A stretch of 64,000 nt of DNA from Mongoliitalea daihaiensis (GCF_021596945.1 NZ_CP063779.1:4004001-4068000); one strand, 5' to 3'. Positions 34,817-44,349 are shown, counted from the first letter of the stretch. Notes: generated from the letters alone by a model not told the origin. Numbers and translations are program-made.

Positions 34817-35699
34817 TCAGTTTCCATTAATTTCACTAGTTACAGTGAATTTTAATACCACTGCTGTCACAAGAGAGCTTTTACTTTCCCTTAGAAAACA
34901 AAACTACCCTAACCTTGAAATCATTGTAGTTGACAATGGCTCCCAAAAACCCTGTGCAGAATTAGCTACCGAATTTCCCGAAATTATTTACGTAGATACA
35001 CAAAAGAATTTAGGCTTTGCTGGTGGGAATAATGCTGGAATGGAAAGAGCCAAGGGAGCGTATTTTTTATGGTTAAATAACGATACAGAAGTAGAACCTG
35101 ACTTTTTATTTCCGCTAATCAAACTATTCGAAACTAATCCAAACATTGGAATGATTTCACCAAAAATCCTATTTTTTGATCAGCCTGACACCTTACAATT
35201 TGCTGGGTTTGGACCCATAAGTAAAATAACAGGAAGAGGATTTTCCATTGGTCTGGAAGAAATAGATAAAGGGCAACATGACATGGCCATACCTATCAGC
35301 AGAGTTCATGGGGCAGCAATGATGTTTTCGAGAAAATTATGGGATACAATAGGCCCAATGGCAGAAGTGTTCTTTTTATATTACGAAGAAATGGACTATT
35401 CTGCGCTGGCTAAGGAAGCAGGCTTTGAAATTTGGTATGAACCAAAAGCTAAGGTATGGCATAAAGAGTCTATGTCAACGGGAAAGCAATCCCCTTTAAA
35501 AGCCTATTATTATGGCAGAAATCGCTTACTGTATCTTAGACGCCATACTAAAGGCATTGCTAAGCTTTTAATGTATATTTATTATATGTTCATTGCAGTC
35601 CCAAAAAACACAGTATCCATGATTAAGTCTAAGGAGTATCCACAACTGAAAGCATATCTTAAAGGGTTTTGGTGGAATTTTACTCATGCAAAAAATTGA
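34797..35699 (+). CDS. Family 2 glycosyltransferase, rhamnosyltransferase-like
   Basis: This 300-residue soluble enzyme has a GT-A fold of family 2: SLVTVNFNTTAVTRELLLSL, IIVVDNGSQ, the GFAGGNNAGME block typical of rhamnosyltransferase-like members, and LNNDTEVEPDF carrying the metal-binding acidic motif. A C-terminal amphipathic or membrane-touching helix (LLMYIYYMFIAVP) suggests attachment to the inner leaflet. It should add one sugar to the lipid-linked repeat unit. The dTDP-rhamnose enzyme encoded at 47229 would fit a rhamnose donor, but this is inference. Confidence 0.9.
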   Translation: MQNSKNDQFPLISLVTVNFNTTAVTRELLLSLRKQNYPNLEIIVVDNGSQKPCAELATEFPEIIYVDTQKNLGFAGGNNAGMERAKGAYFLWLNNDTEVEPDFLFPLIKLFETNPNIGMISPKILFFDQPDTLQFAGFGPISKITGRGFSIGLEEIDKGQHDMAIPISRVHGAAMMFSRKLWDTIGPMAEVFFLYYEEMDYSALAKEAGFEIWYEPKAKVWHKESMSTGKQSPLKAYYYGRNRLLYLRRHTKGIAKLLMYIYYMFIAVPKNTVSMIKSKEYPQLKAYLKGFWWNFTHAKN

Positions 35700-35706
35700 A
35701 TTCAAT

Positions 35707-36834
35707 ATGAATGTAGGTATAGAAGCTCAGCGAATATTTAGAGGTAAAAGGCATGGGATGGATATCGTAATTCTTGAAGCATTGCGAGCAATGCAAGAAT
35801 TAGACCATCAGGAAAATATTAACGTGTTCGTACAACCTGATGAAGATGTTTCTTTAAAATCCTCCAAGAACTTATCGATACATGAAATAGGCCCCGCTAA
35901 CTACGCTTACTGGGAGCAGTTTCTTCTCCCGAAAGCCATTCGAGAGTCGGGAGTTGATCTTTTACACACAACGAGTAATACCGCTCCAGTGAAGCTTAAA
36001 ATCCCATTAGTAGTGACCATTCATGATGTTATCTATTTAGAAAACCTCATGTTGGATAAAGGCACTTGGTATCAGCGCTTAGGCAATCTCTATCGGAGAT
36101 GGAATGTCCCAGCTATTGCTAAAAAAGCACAAAAAATAATTACTGTCAGTGATTATGAAAATGAGCGAATTCAGCACTACCTAAAAATTCCCGCACAAAG
36201 TATTGTTACTATATACAATGCATGTAGCCAACACTTTTTCACCAACTATTCTTCCAGTGAAATAACGGATTTTTTACAAAATCAAGGACTCCCTGAAAGA
36301 TTTGTGCTCTATCTTGGGAATACTGATCCAAAAAAAAATCTAGGGAACGTATTGAAAGCACTCAAATTAATCAAAGACTGGGGAAAATTGGATTTTAAAT
36401 TAGTAATGCCTGACTTGGGAGAAACCTATCTTCAATCAGAACTTAAAAAACAATCCTCTTCTGATATCAGACCTTTTATTCATCTTACAGGCTATATTCC
36501 AAATCAAAAACTCCCCTTCTTATACCAAGGTGCATTATGCTTTTTATATCCATCACTGAGAGAAAGTTTTGGAATTCCTATGCTTGAAGCAATGGCGTCC
36601 TCATGCCCCTTGATTTGTAGCAATACTTCTGCAATGCCCGAAATAGCTCAAAATGCTGCTTATTATGTCGATCCTCTAAATGCAAAAGAAATTGCACACG
36701 GTATATTAAACATGATATCAAACAGTTCTGAGAGAGAAACCTTGATTGCTAACGGTATCAAAAGAGTCTCAGAATTTTCTTGGCAAAAAACGGCTGAGAA
36801 AATGCTGAAAGTATATAAAAATGAAGTAATTTAG
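35707..36834 (+). CDS. Family 4 glycosyltransferase
   Basis: The frame opens at ATG 35686 inside the preceding gene; ATG 35707 (375 residues) begins exactly at the first strand of the GT-B fold (NVGIEAQRIFRGKRHGMD) and is preferred. Family 4 features are VVTIHDVIYLEN, TVSDYENERI, LYLGNTDPKKNL, and the donor-binding E-x7-E region SLRESFGIPMLEAMASSCP. It should transfer a sugar from a nucleotide donor with retention of configuration, on the cytoplasmic side. Middle gene of the exopolysaccharide operon. Confidence 0.92.
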   Translation: MNVGIEAQRIFRGKRHGMDIVILEALRAMQELDHQENINVFVQPDEDVSLKSSKNLSIHEIGPANYAYWEQFLLPKAIRESGVDLLHTTSNTAPVKLKIPLVVTIHDVIYLENLMLDKGTWYQRLGNLYRRWNVPAIAKKAQKIITVSDYENERIQHYLKIPAQSIVTIYNACSQHFFTNYSSSEITDFLQNQGLPERFVLYLGNTDPKKNLGNVLKALKLIKDWGKLDFKLVMPDLGETYLQSELKKQSSSDIRPFIHLTGYIPNQKLPFLYQGALCFLYPSLRESFGIPMLEAMASSCPLICSNTSAMPEIAQNAAYYVDPLNAKEIAHGILNMISNSSERETLIANGIKRVSEFSWQKTAEKMLKVYKNEVI

Positions 36835-36860
36835 AACTAACCAAAGTACTGCGAAGAACC

Positions 36861-37916
36861 ATGACGCTTTATGATATCAAGATTAAGGTGCAAAATAATA
36901 TTTTGCTACCTATCGTAAGAAAACACAAAAAATTAGCTGATCTCTATTTTTTTTTATTTTCAAGCGAGTTCTCAAGGGAACATCAAAAAGTATTACAAGG
37001 AAAATATAAAATTGTAACCGCACTCAAACAGCAGAAAGCTCATGCCTTTCATTTGAGAAGGCAAGTTCACAGAATAGAAAAGGGTCTAATTATGAAAAAT
37101 AGAAGGCCTTCTTTTGCTCGTGATTATATCACAGACACCGTAAATTATTATGAGCTTCTCGCCAAGGATATTCATTCAAATCCTGAGGCTGATAAAGACT
37201 TCTTATTATGGGCATATAGTGTTTTAAAGGCTTATTTTGATGCAGTAACCCATGATGATTTTATTCAACCTCTTTGTGATAGGTTTGAAAAATTTCCACA
37301 TCCTTATCAGTTGGAAATAGAAGCTCCAACTTCTGCACCCTATAAACACAAAGACATAGTCAACAGTGGTATTACCTATGATGCTTTCCTGAATTTAGCA
37401 AAACAACGCAGATCTGTAAGGTATTATTTAGATAAAGAGGTTCCATTTGAGCTCATACAAAAAGCTATGGTAGCTGGTGCGTACGCGCCTTCGGCTTGCA
37501 ATCGACAACCATTCTATTATCATGTTTTTACCGAGCAGGAAAAAAAAGATAAGGTAGGTGAATTACCGCCCGGGATTCGACCATTCTTCAAAAACATTCC
37601 AGTGATTATGGTCTTAGTCGGCAGACTCAGTGCTTACATTAGTGAACGGGACAGACACACCATCTATCTAGATGGAGGGTTAGCTTCCATGGGTTTTATT
37701 TTAGCTTTAGAAACACTCGGACTAAGTTCTCTAACGATTAATTGGCCTGATATTGAATTTTATGAAAACAAAATGGATGCGCTTATCCCTTTAGCTGATG
37801 ATGAAAGACCATTGATGCTTATTGGTGTAGGCTATGCCGACCCTGAGGGTGGTATTCCTTATTCTCAGAAAAAGAGTCCAGACCTACTCATAAAACTCAA
37901 TGAAACTAAACTATAA
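36861..37916 (+). CDS. Nitroreductase family protein in polysaccharide operon
   Basis: This 351-residue protein has a helical N-terminal extension (about 1-165, basic, with LRRQVHRIEKGL) followed by a nitroreductase-type flavin domain (about 170-351): KQRRSVRYYLDKEVPFELI, AGAYAPSACNRQPFYYHVF and GGLASMGFILALETLGLSS. Such proteins bind FMN and use NAD(P)H. The role in a polysaccharide operon is not established; related fusions occur beside pyruvyl transferase genes, which is also the case here two genes downstream. It overlaps the flippase gene by 17 bases, so it is part of the operon and not an unrelated insertion. Confidence 0.85.
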   Translation: MTLYDIKIKVQNNILLPIVRKHKKLADLYFFLFSSEFSREHQKVLQGKYKIVTALKQQKAHAFHLRRQVHRIEKGLIMKNRRPSFARDYITDTVNYYELLAKDIHSNPEADKDFLLWAYSVLKAYFDAVTHDDFIQPLCDRFEKFPHPYQLEIEAPTSAPYKHKDIVNSGITYDAFLNLAKQRRSVRYYLDKEVPFELIQKAMVAGAYAPSACNRQPFYYHVFTEQEKKDKVGELPPGIRPFFKNIPVIMVLVGRLSAYISERDRHTIYLDGGLASMGFILALETLGLSSLTINWPDIEFYENKMDALIPLADDERPLMLIGVGYADPEGGIPYSQKKSPDLLIKLNETKL

Positions 37917-39411
37917 TCAATTTAGCTCTGAGAATGAAAAATGGTTTGAAAGAGGATATTTGGCTGACCAAATCAAAGATAAATCTGTAAAAGGAGGACT
38001 TAGAACAATTTTTGCCCAGCTATTTTCATTCACTGTAAACATTGTTACTACAGTTTTTTTAGCAAGATTGCTCTTGCCAGAAGATTACGGGCTAGTAGCT
38101 ATGGTTACTGCTTTTACAGGATTTATATTGATTTTCAAAGACCTCGGTATATCACAAGCAGTAATAACCAAAGATGATGTTAATCAAAATATAGCTAGTC
38201 AACTATTTTGGTTAAATTTTTTTATATGCATAGGACTAGCTTTGGTTATCTTGGGATTATCTCCTTTACTAGTATGGTTTTATGAGGAGCCTAAATTAGG
38301 CAATATCACCACAGCTTACGCACTAGTTGCTTTATTTGCCGGACTTTCGGTACAGCATCAAGCACTTTTAAGCCGGCAAATGCTGTTTAAGCAAATTTCT
38401 CAAATCACCATGTTAGCCGCTTTTTTCAGCTTAGTTCCTAGCTTGATTTTGGCTTATATGGGGGCAGGCTATTGGGCCCTAGTTACAATTAATCTCTTGA
38501 ACAGCTTTATCACTTTTGTACTGTTGTGGTTTAAATGTAATTGGAGGCCTAGCTTTAAAATGCCAAATAAAGACATCAAAGAATTTCTAATGTTTGGTGC
38601 AGGTATCTCTGGATTTAATTTAATCAATTACTTTTCCAGAAACTTAGATAATATTATCATAGGGAAATATTTAGGTTCAACTCCACTGGGTTTGTACTCC
38701 AAAGCTTATCAATTACTGATGTTGCCTATTACTCAGTTAAGAGACCCATTAAACTCCGTGGGTATACCGGCTATGAGTTCATTAAAAAATCAGCCTGAAA
38801 GGTATGAACAATATTATGGTAAATTTCTGTTTATCATGTCATTCTTTTCCATGCCCATCACGCTTTTTTTGACAGTAAATGCTTCTGACTTGATTACTAT
38901 AACACTAGGTGAGCAGTGGATTGAAGCAGTGGTAATCTTTCAACTCTTATCTATTACAGCATTTATCCAACCAATCGCCTCTACTCGGGGAATGGTAATG
39001 ATTTCTAGTGGTCTGAGTACCCGATATTTTTATTGGGGATTAATCAATGCAATTGCTGTAACTGTCGCTTTCTTTGTCGGGATACAATTTGGACTCAATG
39101 GATTAGCCATTGCCTATGCAATTGCCAATTACCTTATTTTAGTCCCATCACTCTCCTATTGCTTCAAAAATACTCCAATCAAAGTATCAAGTTTTTTCCT
39201 TACCATTACACCCGCAGCAGTTGCGTCAATTGTTGCTGCTGGATTAAACTATCTTTTCCTGATATCTTACAGCTTTGAAAATAGCTTGATCAATCTCTCT
39301 CTTAATACACTTGTTTTTTTAGTATCTTATGTGGGAGTTTGGCTAGCAATACCATCTATGAGAAAAAAAGCATTGAACATTCTTGACATCGTTAGATCCA
39401 TAAAAAAATAA
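37900..39411 (+). CDS. Wzx/WzxC-like polysaccharide flippase
   Basis: This 503-residue protein has about fourteen membrane segments and the MOP superfamily N-terminal pattern: SVKGGLRTIFAQLFSFTVN, LARLLLPEDYGLVAMVTAF and FKDLGISQAVI, then YFSRNLDNIIIGKYLG typical of the WzxC branch. It should move lipid-linked repeat units across the inner membrane. It overlaps the nitroreductase gene by 17 bases and is 3 bases before the pyruvyl transferase gene. Confidence 0.93.
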   Translation: MKLNYNQFSSENEKWFERGYLADQIKDKSVKGGLRTIFAQLFSFTVNIVTTVFLARLLLPEDYGLVAMVTAFTGFILIFKDLGISQAVITKDDVNQNIASQLFWLNFFICIGLALVILGLSPLLVWFYEEPKLGNITTAYALVALFAGLSVQHQALLSRQMLFKQISQITMLAAFFSLVPSLILAYMGAGYWALVTINLLNSFITFVLLWFKCNWRPSFKMPNKDIKEFLMFGAGISGFNLINYFSRNLDNIIIGKYLGSTPLGLYSKAYQLLMLPITQLRDPLNSVGIPAMSSLKNQPERYEQYYGKFLFIMSFFSMPITLFLTVNASDLITITLGEQWIEAVVIFQLLSITAFIQPIASTRGMVMISSGLSTRYFYWGLINAIAVTVAFFVGIQFGLNGLAIAYAIANYLILVPSLSYCFKNTPIKVSSFFLTITPAAVASIVAAGLNYLFLISYSFENSLINLSLNTLVFLVSYVGVWLAIPSMRKKALNILDIVRSIKK

Positions 39412-39414
39412 ACC

Positions 39415-40635
39415 ATGAACAATTCATATCTTATCGTAGGAACAAATTTTATAAACAAGGGAGCAGAGGCAATGCTCAAAACGGTTACCCACTTTATAAA
39501 AAAAGTAGATGGAAATGCCGACATCCATCTCATCTGCCATGAAACAGAAAAAGAAATAGCCTTAATGCAAGGATTTTTTCCTCATTTTATTGAAAAGACT
39601 TCTACAGATGTGTTTTTTGGTAAGGTAGAGGGAAAAGTAAAAAAAGTCCTAGGGTTGAAACCAAAACCTTATGCGGATTACACGCCAATAGAGAGCATTA
39701 AAAAAATTAAAAATCTAAAAATGGCTATTGATGCGAGCGGCTTTGCGTATGGAGATAAGCGAGGGTATCAACAACCACTAGAGACACTATTGATCATTGA
39801 CTATTTGAAATCCATTGGTGTACCATTTTACTTTATGCCTCAAGCATGGGGGACTTTCAAAGATGCTGAAGTGGCAGCAAACTGTAAATTGATGTTGGAA
39901 AAAGCGGACGGATTCTATACCCGCGATGACCAATCAAGAGCCTATGTAGCAAGCCTTCTTCAAAAAAAAATCGATACTATTCCATTAATGCCGGACATCG
40001 CATTCCATTTCCCCATTCCCTCCAATGATCCTGAGAGCATTTATCCTGGCATACTAAAACTTGCAAACGAAAAGCTTATCATTGGAATCTCTCCTAATAT
40101 GCGGGTTTTGGAAAGAATGGGAAAAGCGGACCCGAGTAATAGTTATGTGAAAATTTTATTAGAAACGATTCAATTTTTACAAAAAGATTATCATGTATTG
40201 CTCATCCCTAATGAAATTCGACCTCCGGGAGACCCTAATAAAGATGATGCTTTCCTTTGTGAATTATTGTTCAATTTATCTGCTAGCAAAGAAAATTTAC
40301 ATCTTGTAACTGGTTATAGAACTGCGGAAGAAATCAAAAGCATCATTAAAACTTGCTCTTTTCTAATTGCTTCAAGATTTCATTCCTTAATTTTTGCATT
40401 AAGTTTAGGAATCCCTTGTGTCGCTATAAGCTGGTCTCATAAATATAGAGAGCTATTTAAGTTATTTGAACTTGAACATCTAGTGGTAGAGGACAAGGAA
40501 ATGGAATTACCCATTATTGAGCAAAAAGTAAAAAACTGCCTTTCTAATTTAGATAGCCTTGGACTAAAATTAAACGAAGACCTTGTAAACATCAAAAAGA
40601 GAAATATATCCGTTTTTGATGTTTTCAAAGGTTGA
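39415..40635 (+). CDS. Polysaccharide pyruvyl transferase family protein
   Basis: This 406-residue protein has features of the pyruvyl transferase family (GT-B-like, CsaB type): GTNFINKGAEAMLKT at the N-terminus, MPQAWGTFKDAE, FYTRDDQSRAYV, MPDIAFHF and the C-terminal SRFHSLIFALSLGIPCVAISWSHKY. It should add a ketal-linked pyruvate from phosphoenolpyruvate to a sugar, which gives the polymer a negative charge. Last gene of the plus-strand polysaccharide operon. Confidence 0.92.
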   Translation: MNNSYLIVGTNFINKGAEAMLKTVTHFIKKVDGNADIHLICHETEKEIALMQGFFPHFIEKTSTDVFFGKVEGKVKKVLGLKPKPYADYTPIESIKKIKNLKMAIDASGFAYGDKRGYQQPLETLLIIDYLKSIGVPFYFMPQAWGTFKDAEVAANCKLMLEKADGFYTRDDQSRAYVASLLQKKIDTIPLMPDIAFHFPIPSNDPESIYPGILKLANEKLIIGISPNMRVLERMGKADPSNSYVKILLETIQFLQKDYHVLLIPNEIRPPGDPNKDDAFLCELLFNLSASKENLHLVTGYRTAEEIKSIIKTCSFLIASRFHSLIFALSLGIPCVAISWSHKYRELFKLFELEHLVVEDKEMELPIIEQKVKNCLSNLDSLGLKLNEDLVNIKKRNISVFDVFKG

Positions 40636-40650
40636 AATTTCAACAAACTG

Positions 40651-41814
40651 TTATCCTGCCCTTTTGGCCCGCTCCCATGTAGCGGGCTGTTTTTTTTGCA
40701 TCCACCTCAAAAATCCTCGGATTGCCGCATAATTCATTACATAAAAATAATAAGGCACATGAAAACCTTTGATAGAAACCGCTTGATTTCTAAAAATATA
40801 TCCCAGCAAAGCAAGTCCATAAAATGCATATTGAGCAAAAAGCAAGTTGGTATAAAACTCCTTTCCTTCCTGAAAAGCCAATAAATGATTCAATACAAAT
40901 ACTACTACCAATAAAAATGGGGTGACAGTCCACCTTAAAACACGGTGAGAAATGTATTGAAAAAACAAGGCAAAATCATGAAAAGGATTGGCTGCTTTTG
41001 GTAAACGTGCAATACTTTGCCATCCACCCGCTGCAATACGGATTTTTCGCTTTAATTCTTCCTCCACATTAGCACTCGCAAACTCAGAAGCCCTCGCTTC
41101 TGGAGCATATTTTACTTTATACCCCTTTTCAGCTATCTTCATCGTTAGCATAAAATCATCCAGAATAGTATCATCTGGTAAAAATTCAAAGAGCTCCTTT
41201 CTGTAAGACATTAACTCTCCAGCACCACCCACTAAAGTATTCCAATTAGCGTCCATTTTCTTCAAGAAAGATTCGTATTTCCAATAAAAGCCTTCTCCTT
41301 GACTACTAGCAGCATCCTCCTCCTTAACCAAAATGTATTTTTCACCGGTTACAGCTCCTACCAAAGGATCTTGATAGAACTTAACCATTTCCAAAACTGC
41401 TTCAGGGTTTAACACCGTATTGCCATCGCAAAAAACAAGGATTTCTCCCCTAGTCTCTTTGACTGCTCTCTTCATAGCTGCTAATTTCCCTTTTCTCTCT
41501 GGGCTAAACATCGTTTTCACTTCAGAAAAAGATGCTGGAATTTGTTCAGATCCATCAGAACTCCCATCGCAAATAAAGATATATTCAATTAACTCCTGAG
41601 GATATATCAAATCCAACGTATTCTGAATTTTATCCCGAAGCTGTTCCCCCTCATTGAAGCACGGAACGATTACGGATACAAAAGGTAATCCACTTGTATT
41701 TAATGTCGGGGCCTCTTTATCTGTCTTGAATTTGACCAGGAGATATATGATCAAAGCATATCCCAAATAGGTATAAAAAATAATAGATAGTGAAATGATG
41801 AAAATGGTTTCCAT
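40651..41814 (-). CDS. Membrane-bound family 2 glycosyltransferase
   Basis: The frame extends to 41877 inside the preceding gene; ATG 41814 (METIFIISLS) starts the first membrane helix and is preferred, giving 387 residues. After that helix comes a family 2 domain: VSVIVPCFNEGEQL, FICDGSSDGS, FCDGNTVLNPEA, then DDTILDDFMLTMKIAEKGYKV and a QxxRW-like RKIRIAAGGWQS, followed by three to four C-terminal membrane segments. This is the layout of processive or membrane-embedded enzymes related to cellulose and hyaluronan synthases, or of single-addition relatives. It is the last of three minus-strand glycosyltransferase genes. Confidence 0.88.
   Translation of the reverse strand: METIFIISLSIIFYTYLGYALIIYLLVKFKTDKEAPTLNTSGLPFVSVIVPCFNEGEQLRDKIQNTLDLIYPQELIEYIFICDGSSDGSEQIPASFSEVKTMFSPERKGKLAAMKRAVKETRGEILVFCDGNTVLNPEAVLEMVKFYQDPLVGAVTGEKYILVKEEDAASSQGEGFYWKYESFLKKMDANWNTLVGGAGELMSYRKELFEFLPDDTILDDFMLTMKIAEKGYKVKYAPEARASEFASANVEEELKRKIRIAAGGWQSIARLPKAANPFHDFALFFQYISHRVLRWTVTPFLLVVVFVLNHLLAFQEGKEFYTNLLFAQYAFYGLALLGYIFRNQAVSIKGFHVPYYFYVMNYAAIRGFLRWMQKKQPATWERAKRAG
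40667..40697 (+). terminator. Terminator of the exopolysaccharide operon, inside the converging gene
   Basis: A 7-bp GC-rich stem (40667-40673 with 40681-40687, seven-base loop) is followed by T-G and eight T (40690-40697). It lies 31 bases after the pyruvyl transferase stop and within the last codons of the converging glycosyltransferase gene. Confidence 0.85.
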
Positions 41815-41816
41815 TT

Positions 41817-43040
41817 TTAATTGATCTTTAGTTGATATTTTACCAGCTCCCAGAAAGATTGAACTCTTATTTCCCAAGAATTATTTTTTGAAGCTTTCCA
41901 TCTTGCCTCTTTGATTGCATGACCTTGATTCGCTATTGCATCCGATAAATATTTTAAAAATTCCCCATGATTATTGGCCAACCAGATTACCTCCTTAAAT
42001 GCAGCAATATCATCTGAAAAATTAGTGGTCACTACTGACTGACCAGCCGCTAGATATTCGTTGATTTTCAAAGGATAAATACTTTCTGTCAAATCATTTC
42101 TTAAAAATGGAATGATTGCACAATCAAAATATCTCAAATAGTCAGGCAATTGTTGCAGTTTTTTTGGACCAAGGAAGTATACGTTTGGATACTTTTCCAG
42201 TTGGATATCCGTATGTAAGTGATCTTCACGCGGACCAATGAAAACAAGGGATTTGTCTCTATGTTCAAGTGCTATTTTTTCTAATAAAAGATAATCTTGA
42301 CGCTGACACACATTCCCTGCATAACCTATTATTGGCTTAGGTATGTGCTTCATTTCCTCAGGAACAGCACCTGTTTCTTTCCATGCTTTCGCAAAGAGCT
42401 CGATGTTCCCACCATTTGCAAAAAGGTGAACGTCCTTGCCAGATAAAATTGATAAATCACTAGCTAACTTAGTAGATGACCCAATTGCTAAATCATAATT
42501 TCTTATTGCTTCAATTTCTGAAGCAACCCCATGCTTTTTTGTGTAATCATTAATAGCTCCAATAGCATCCCTCGAATGGTATATTGAAATTGCTGGTTTA
42601 AAGTATGATTTAAATGAAGACAAATAAATGGGATTGAATGAATTCCAAAGGATAAATTCATTCAATCCATGAATTTTTAAGGCAGCTTCAATACTAGCTG
42701 CCAATTTTTTATTGTTTAATTTTCTACAAGTGTTATAACCGATACCTGATGGCAACCAATTGATCGGGTACATCAACGGAGGAGTTATAGACCATAAATT
42801 AGATGCCAATTCTTTCGTTAAAGAACCTTTACCTAGGAGCGCTTTTTCTCTCATCTTGACAGATGGCAGGTCTTTTTCCCTACGGTAATCTAAGAATGTG
42901 TAAGGATAATCAACATAAAAAACAGGCTGACTTTTCGCAAACTCTTGCGCCAACGACCAAGACGCAGACGAAATAGGAGAATCCCATCTAGACATAGAAA
43001 GCATCACTATTGGTAATTTCTTTAACTCATCTATCGTCAT
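41817..43040 (-). CDS. GT-B glycosyltransferase, TuaH-like
   Basis: This 407-residue protein looks like a GT-B fold glycosyltransferase of the teichuronic-acid TuaH type: LPIVMLSMSRWDSP at the N-terminus, VFYVDYPYTF, YHSRDAIGAINDY, FANGGNIELF, IGYAGNVCQRQDY and the donor-side block CAIIPFLRNDLTESIYPLKINEYLAAGQSVVTT. It should act on the cytoplasmic face. It begins 4 bases after the next upstream gene on the same strand and ends just before the GT2 gene, forming an operon of three. Confidence 0.86.
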   Translation of the reverse strand: MTIDELKKLPIVMLSMSRWDSPISSASWSLAQEFAKSQPVFYVDYPYTFLDYRREKDLPSVKMREKALLGKGSLTKELASNLWSITPPLMYPINWLPSGIGYNTCRKLNNKKLAASIEAALKIHGLNEFILWNSFNPIYLSSFKSYFKPAISIYHSRDAIGAINDYTKKHGVASEIEAIRNYDLAIGSSTKLASDLSILSGKDVHLFANGGNIELFAKAWKETGAVPEEMKHIPKPIIGYAGNVCQRQDYLLLEKIALEHRDKSLVFIGPREDHLHTDIQLEKYPNVYFLGPKKLQQLPDYLRYFDCAIIPFLRNDLTESIYPLKINEYLAAGQSVVTTNFSDDIAAFKEVIWLANNHGEFLKYLSDAIANQGHAIKEARWKASKNNSWEIRVQSFWELVKYQLKIN

Positions 43041-43044
43041 TTTA

Positions 43045-44262
43045 TCAGAAGTTTAAATGTCTGAAATCCTTTTTTCGAGCTGACCAGACTGCCTCAATTT
43101 CGAAATGCTTGGTATGCTCCGTGGCTAAAAAATCTTTTTTTGCTTTTTTAAACCCTAGCAATGAGAAAACCTGACGCAAGGCAAATACAGGAATCCAAGG
43201 AATAGACTTCCAAATCAATGCTGGCGCATGATTAAATAATAAGGCAAAAACCCAAGAAAAAATAAAAAAACAACATGCAATTATCACCCAAGAGAAACTC
43301 TCAGGTGTGAAAATCAAGGCTGAAGCCCCCGATACAAAGATAAGGCCGACTAAAAAAATAAATGGTGGAGTGCTTATCATGAATGCGAAAAATGCTCCCT
43401 GATAATTTCCATTACCTAAGCACTTAAACAGTAAAGAAAACACATCACCCAGATGATCAAAATAGGACTTCAACCAGCGGGTACGTTGCTTTTCTACTTG
43501 AGCTCCAGTGGTACTTTTTTCATCAAAAATCAAGGCATCTTCTTTATATGCTATTCTTTTTCCTCGCTCGATAACAAACATTTGAAGTAATTTATCTTCT
43601 GCCAAGACCACACCCGATTGCTGATCAAACAATGCTAGATAATCCTTAAAAAGTTCATATTCAATCATCATTCCTGAACCTGCAATAGTGGCTGAAGAAC
43701 CGGCAACAAAAGGAATTAAACGCTGATTAAAGTTATAATAAATCTCCCCCAAAGCATCTAAAGCAGCTATCTTAGTGTCGAGATTCTTCGCTACTCGCTG
43801 ACCTTGAATGACTTCAAACCCTTGCTGATATGCTTCAACTAGTTTACCTAAACATTGTTCTTGAAGTAGATTATCCGGATCCAGTATTAACACTGCATCA
43901 TGATTGGATTTAAAGTTATGAACCGCCTCTTGTATTGATTTTACTTTTGAATGAAGCGGAGAGATTGGCTCAATGATAATTAGGTTACTTTGGTCCTGAA
44001 CTGAAACAGGTTCCGAACAATTGTCTGCGACTAAGTAAATTTTAAAATCTTTATACGACTGACATTGGATGGAACGAATAAGAGGCTCAGCTATACGCCA
44101 CTCTCTGTAAGCTGTGATAACAACAGCTACTGATATTGATTCTTTTCCTTCGGTAAATGTCTCATTAATTGAGCGACGTTTTCTTATCAAAAAAACCAAC
44201 GTAAGAAGAAAATAAATCCCTGTGTAAACTAATACAATCAACAGTAGAATGCTCGTAATCAT
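43045..44262 (-). CDS. Membrane-bound family 2 glycosyltransferase with QxxRW motif
   Basis: This 405-residue protein starts with one membrane helix (about 3-25), then a family 2 domain: VVITAYREWRIAEPLI, VADNCSE, ILDPDNLLQ (acidic metal motif), GSGMMIEYELF, EDKLLQMF and QRTRWLKSYFDHL (QxxRW acceptor motif), and about four C-terminal membrane segments. QxxRW is characteristic of cellulose-synthase-like enzymes. First gene of the minus-strand glycosyltransferase operon, beginning 48 bases after a palindromic terminator. Confidence 0.9.
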   Translation of the reverse strand: MITSILLLIVLVYTGIYFLLTLVFLIRKRRSINETFTEGKESISVAVVITAYREWRIAEPLIRSIQCQSYKDFKIYLVADNCSEPVSVQDQSNLIIIEPISPLHSKVKSIQEAVHNFKSNHDAVLILDPDNLLQEQCLGKLVEAYQQGFEVIQGQRVAKNLDTKIAALDALGEIYYNFNQRLIPFVAGSSATIAGSGMMIEYELFKDYLALFDQQSGVVLAEDKLLQMFVIERGKRIAYKEDALIFDEKSTTGAQVEKQRTRWLKSYFDHLGDVFSLLFKCLGNGNYQGAFFAFMISTPPFIFLVGLIFVSGASALIFTPESFSWVIIACCFFIFSWVFALLFNHAPALIWKSIPWIPVFALRQVFSLLGFKKAKKDFLATEHTKHFEIEAVWSARKKDFRHLNF

Positions 44263-44310
44263 AGTGGATGGTTAATGTCTAAAAGTACAAAATTTTGTTT
44301 CTTTGAAAAG

Positions 44311-44340
44311 AAAAAAGTCAGATTTAAATCTGACTTTTTT
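44311..44340 (-). terminator. Perfect palindromic terminator between LruC and glycosyltransferase genes
   Basis: A 30-base perfect palindrome (44311-44340) consists of six A, GTCAGATTT, its complement, and six T. On either strand it folds into a 7-bp GC-containing stem extended by A-U pairs and ends in six U. It lies 9 bases after the minus-strand LruC gene stop. Confidence 0.88.
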
Positions 44341-44349
44341 CTTGGCAAT

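Noticed and set aside
40631-40644. 14-base palindrome across the pyruvyl transferase stop codon as a regulatory operator
   Set aside because: It is AT-rich and lies at the end of an operon between converging genes; chance or a minor 3' structure is more likely.
29318-44262. Polysaccharide cluster as a recent mobile island
   Set aside because: No integrase, transposase, flanking direct repeat or tRNA junction is seen at its borders, and base composition by eye resembles the rest of the window.
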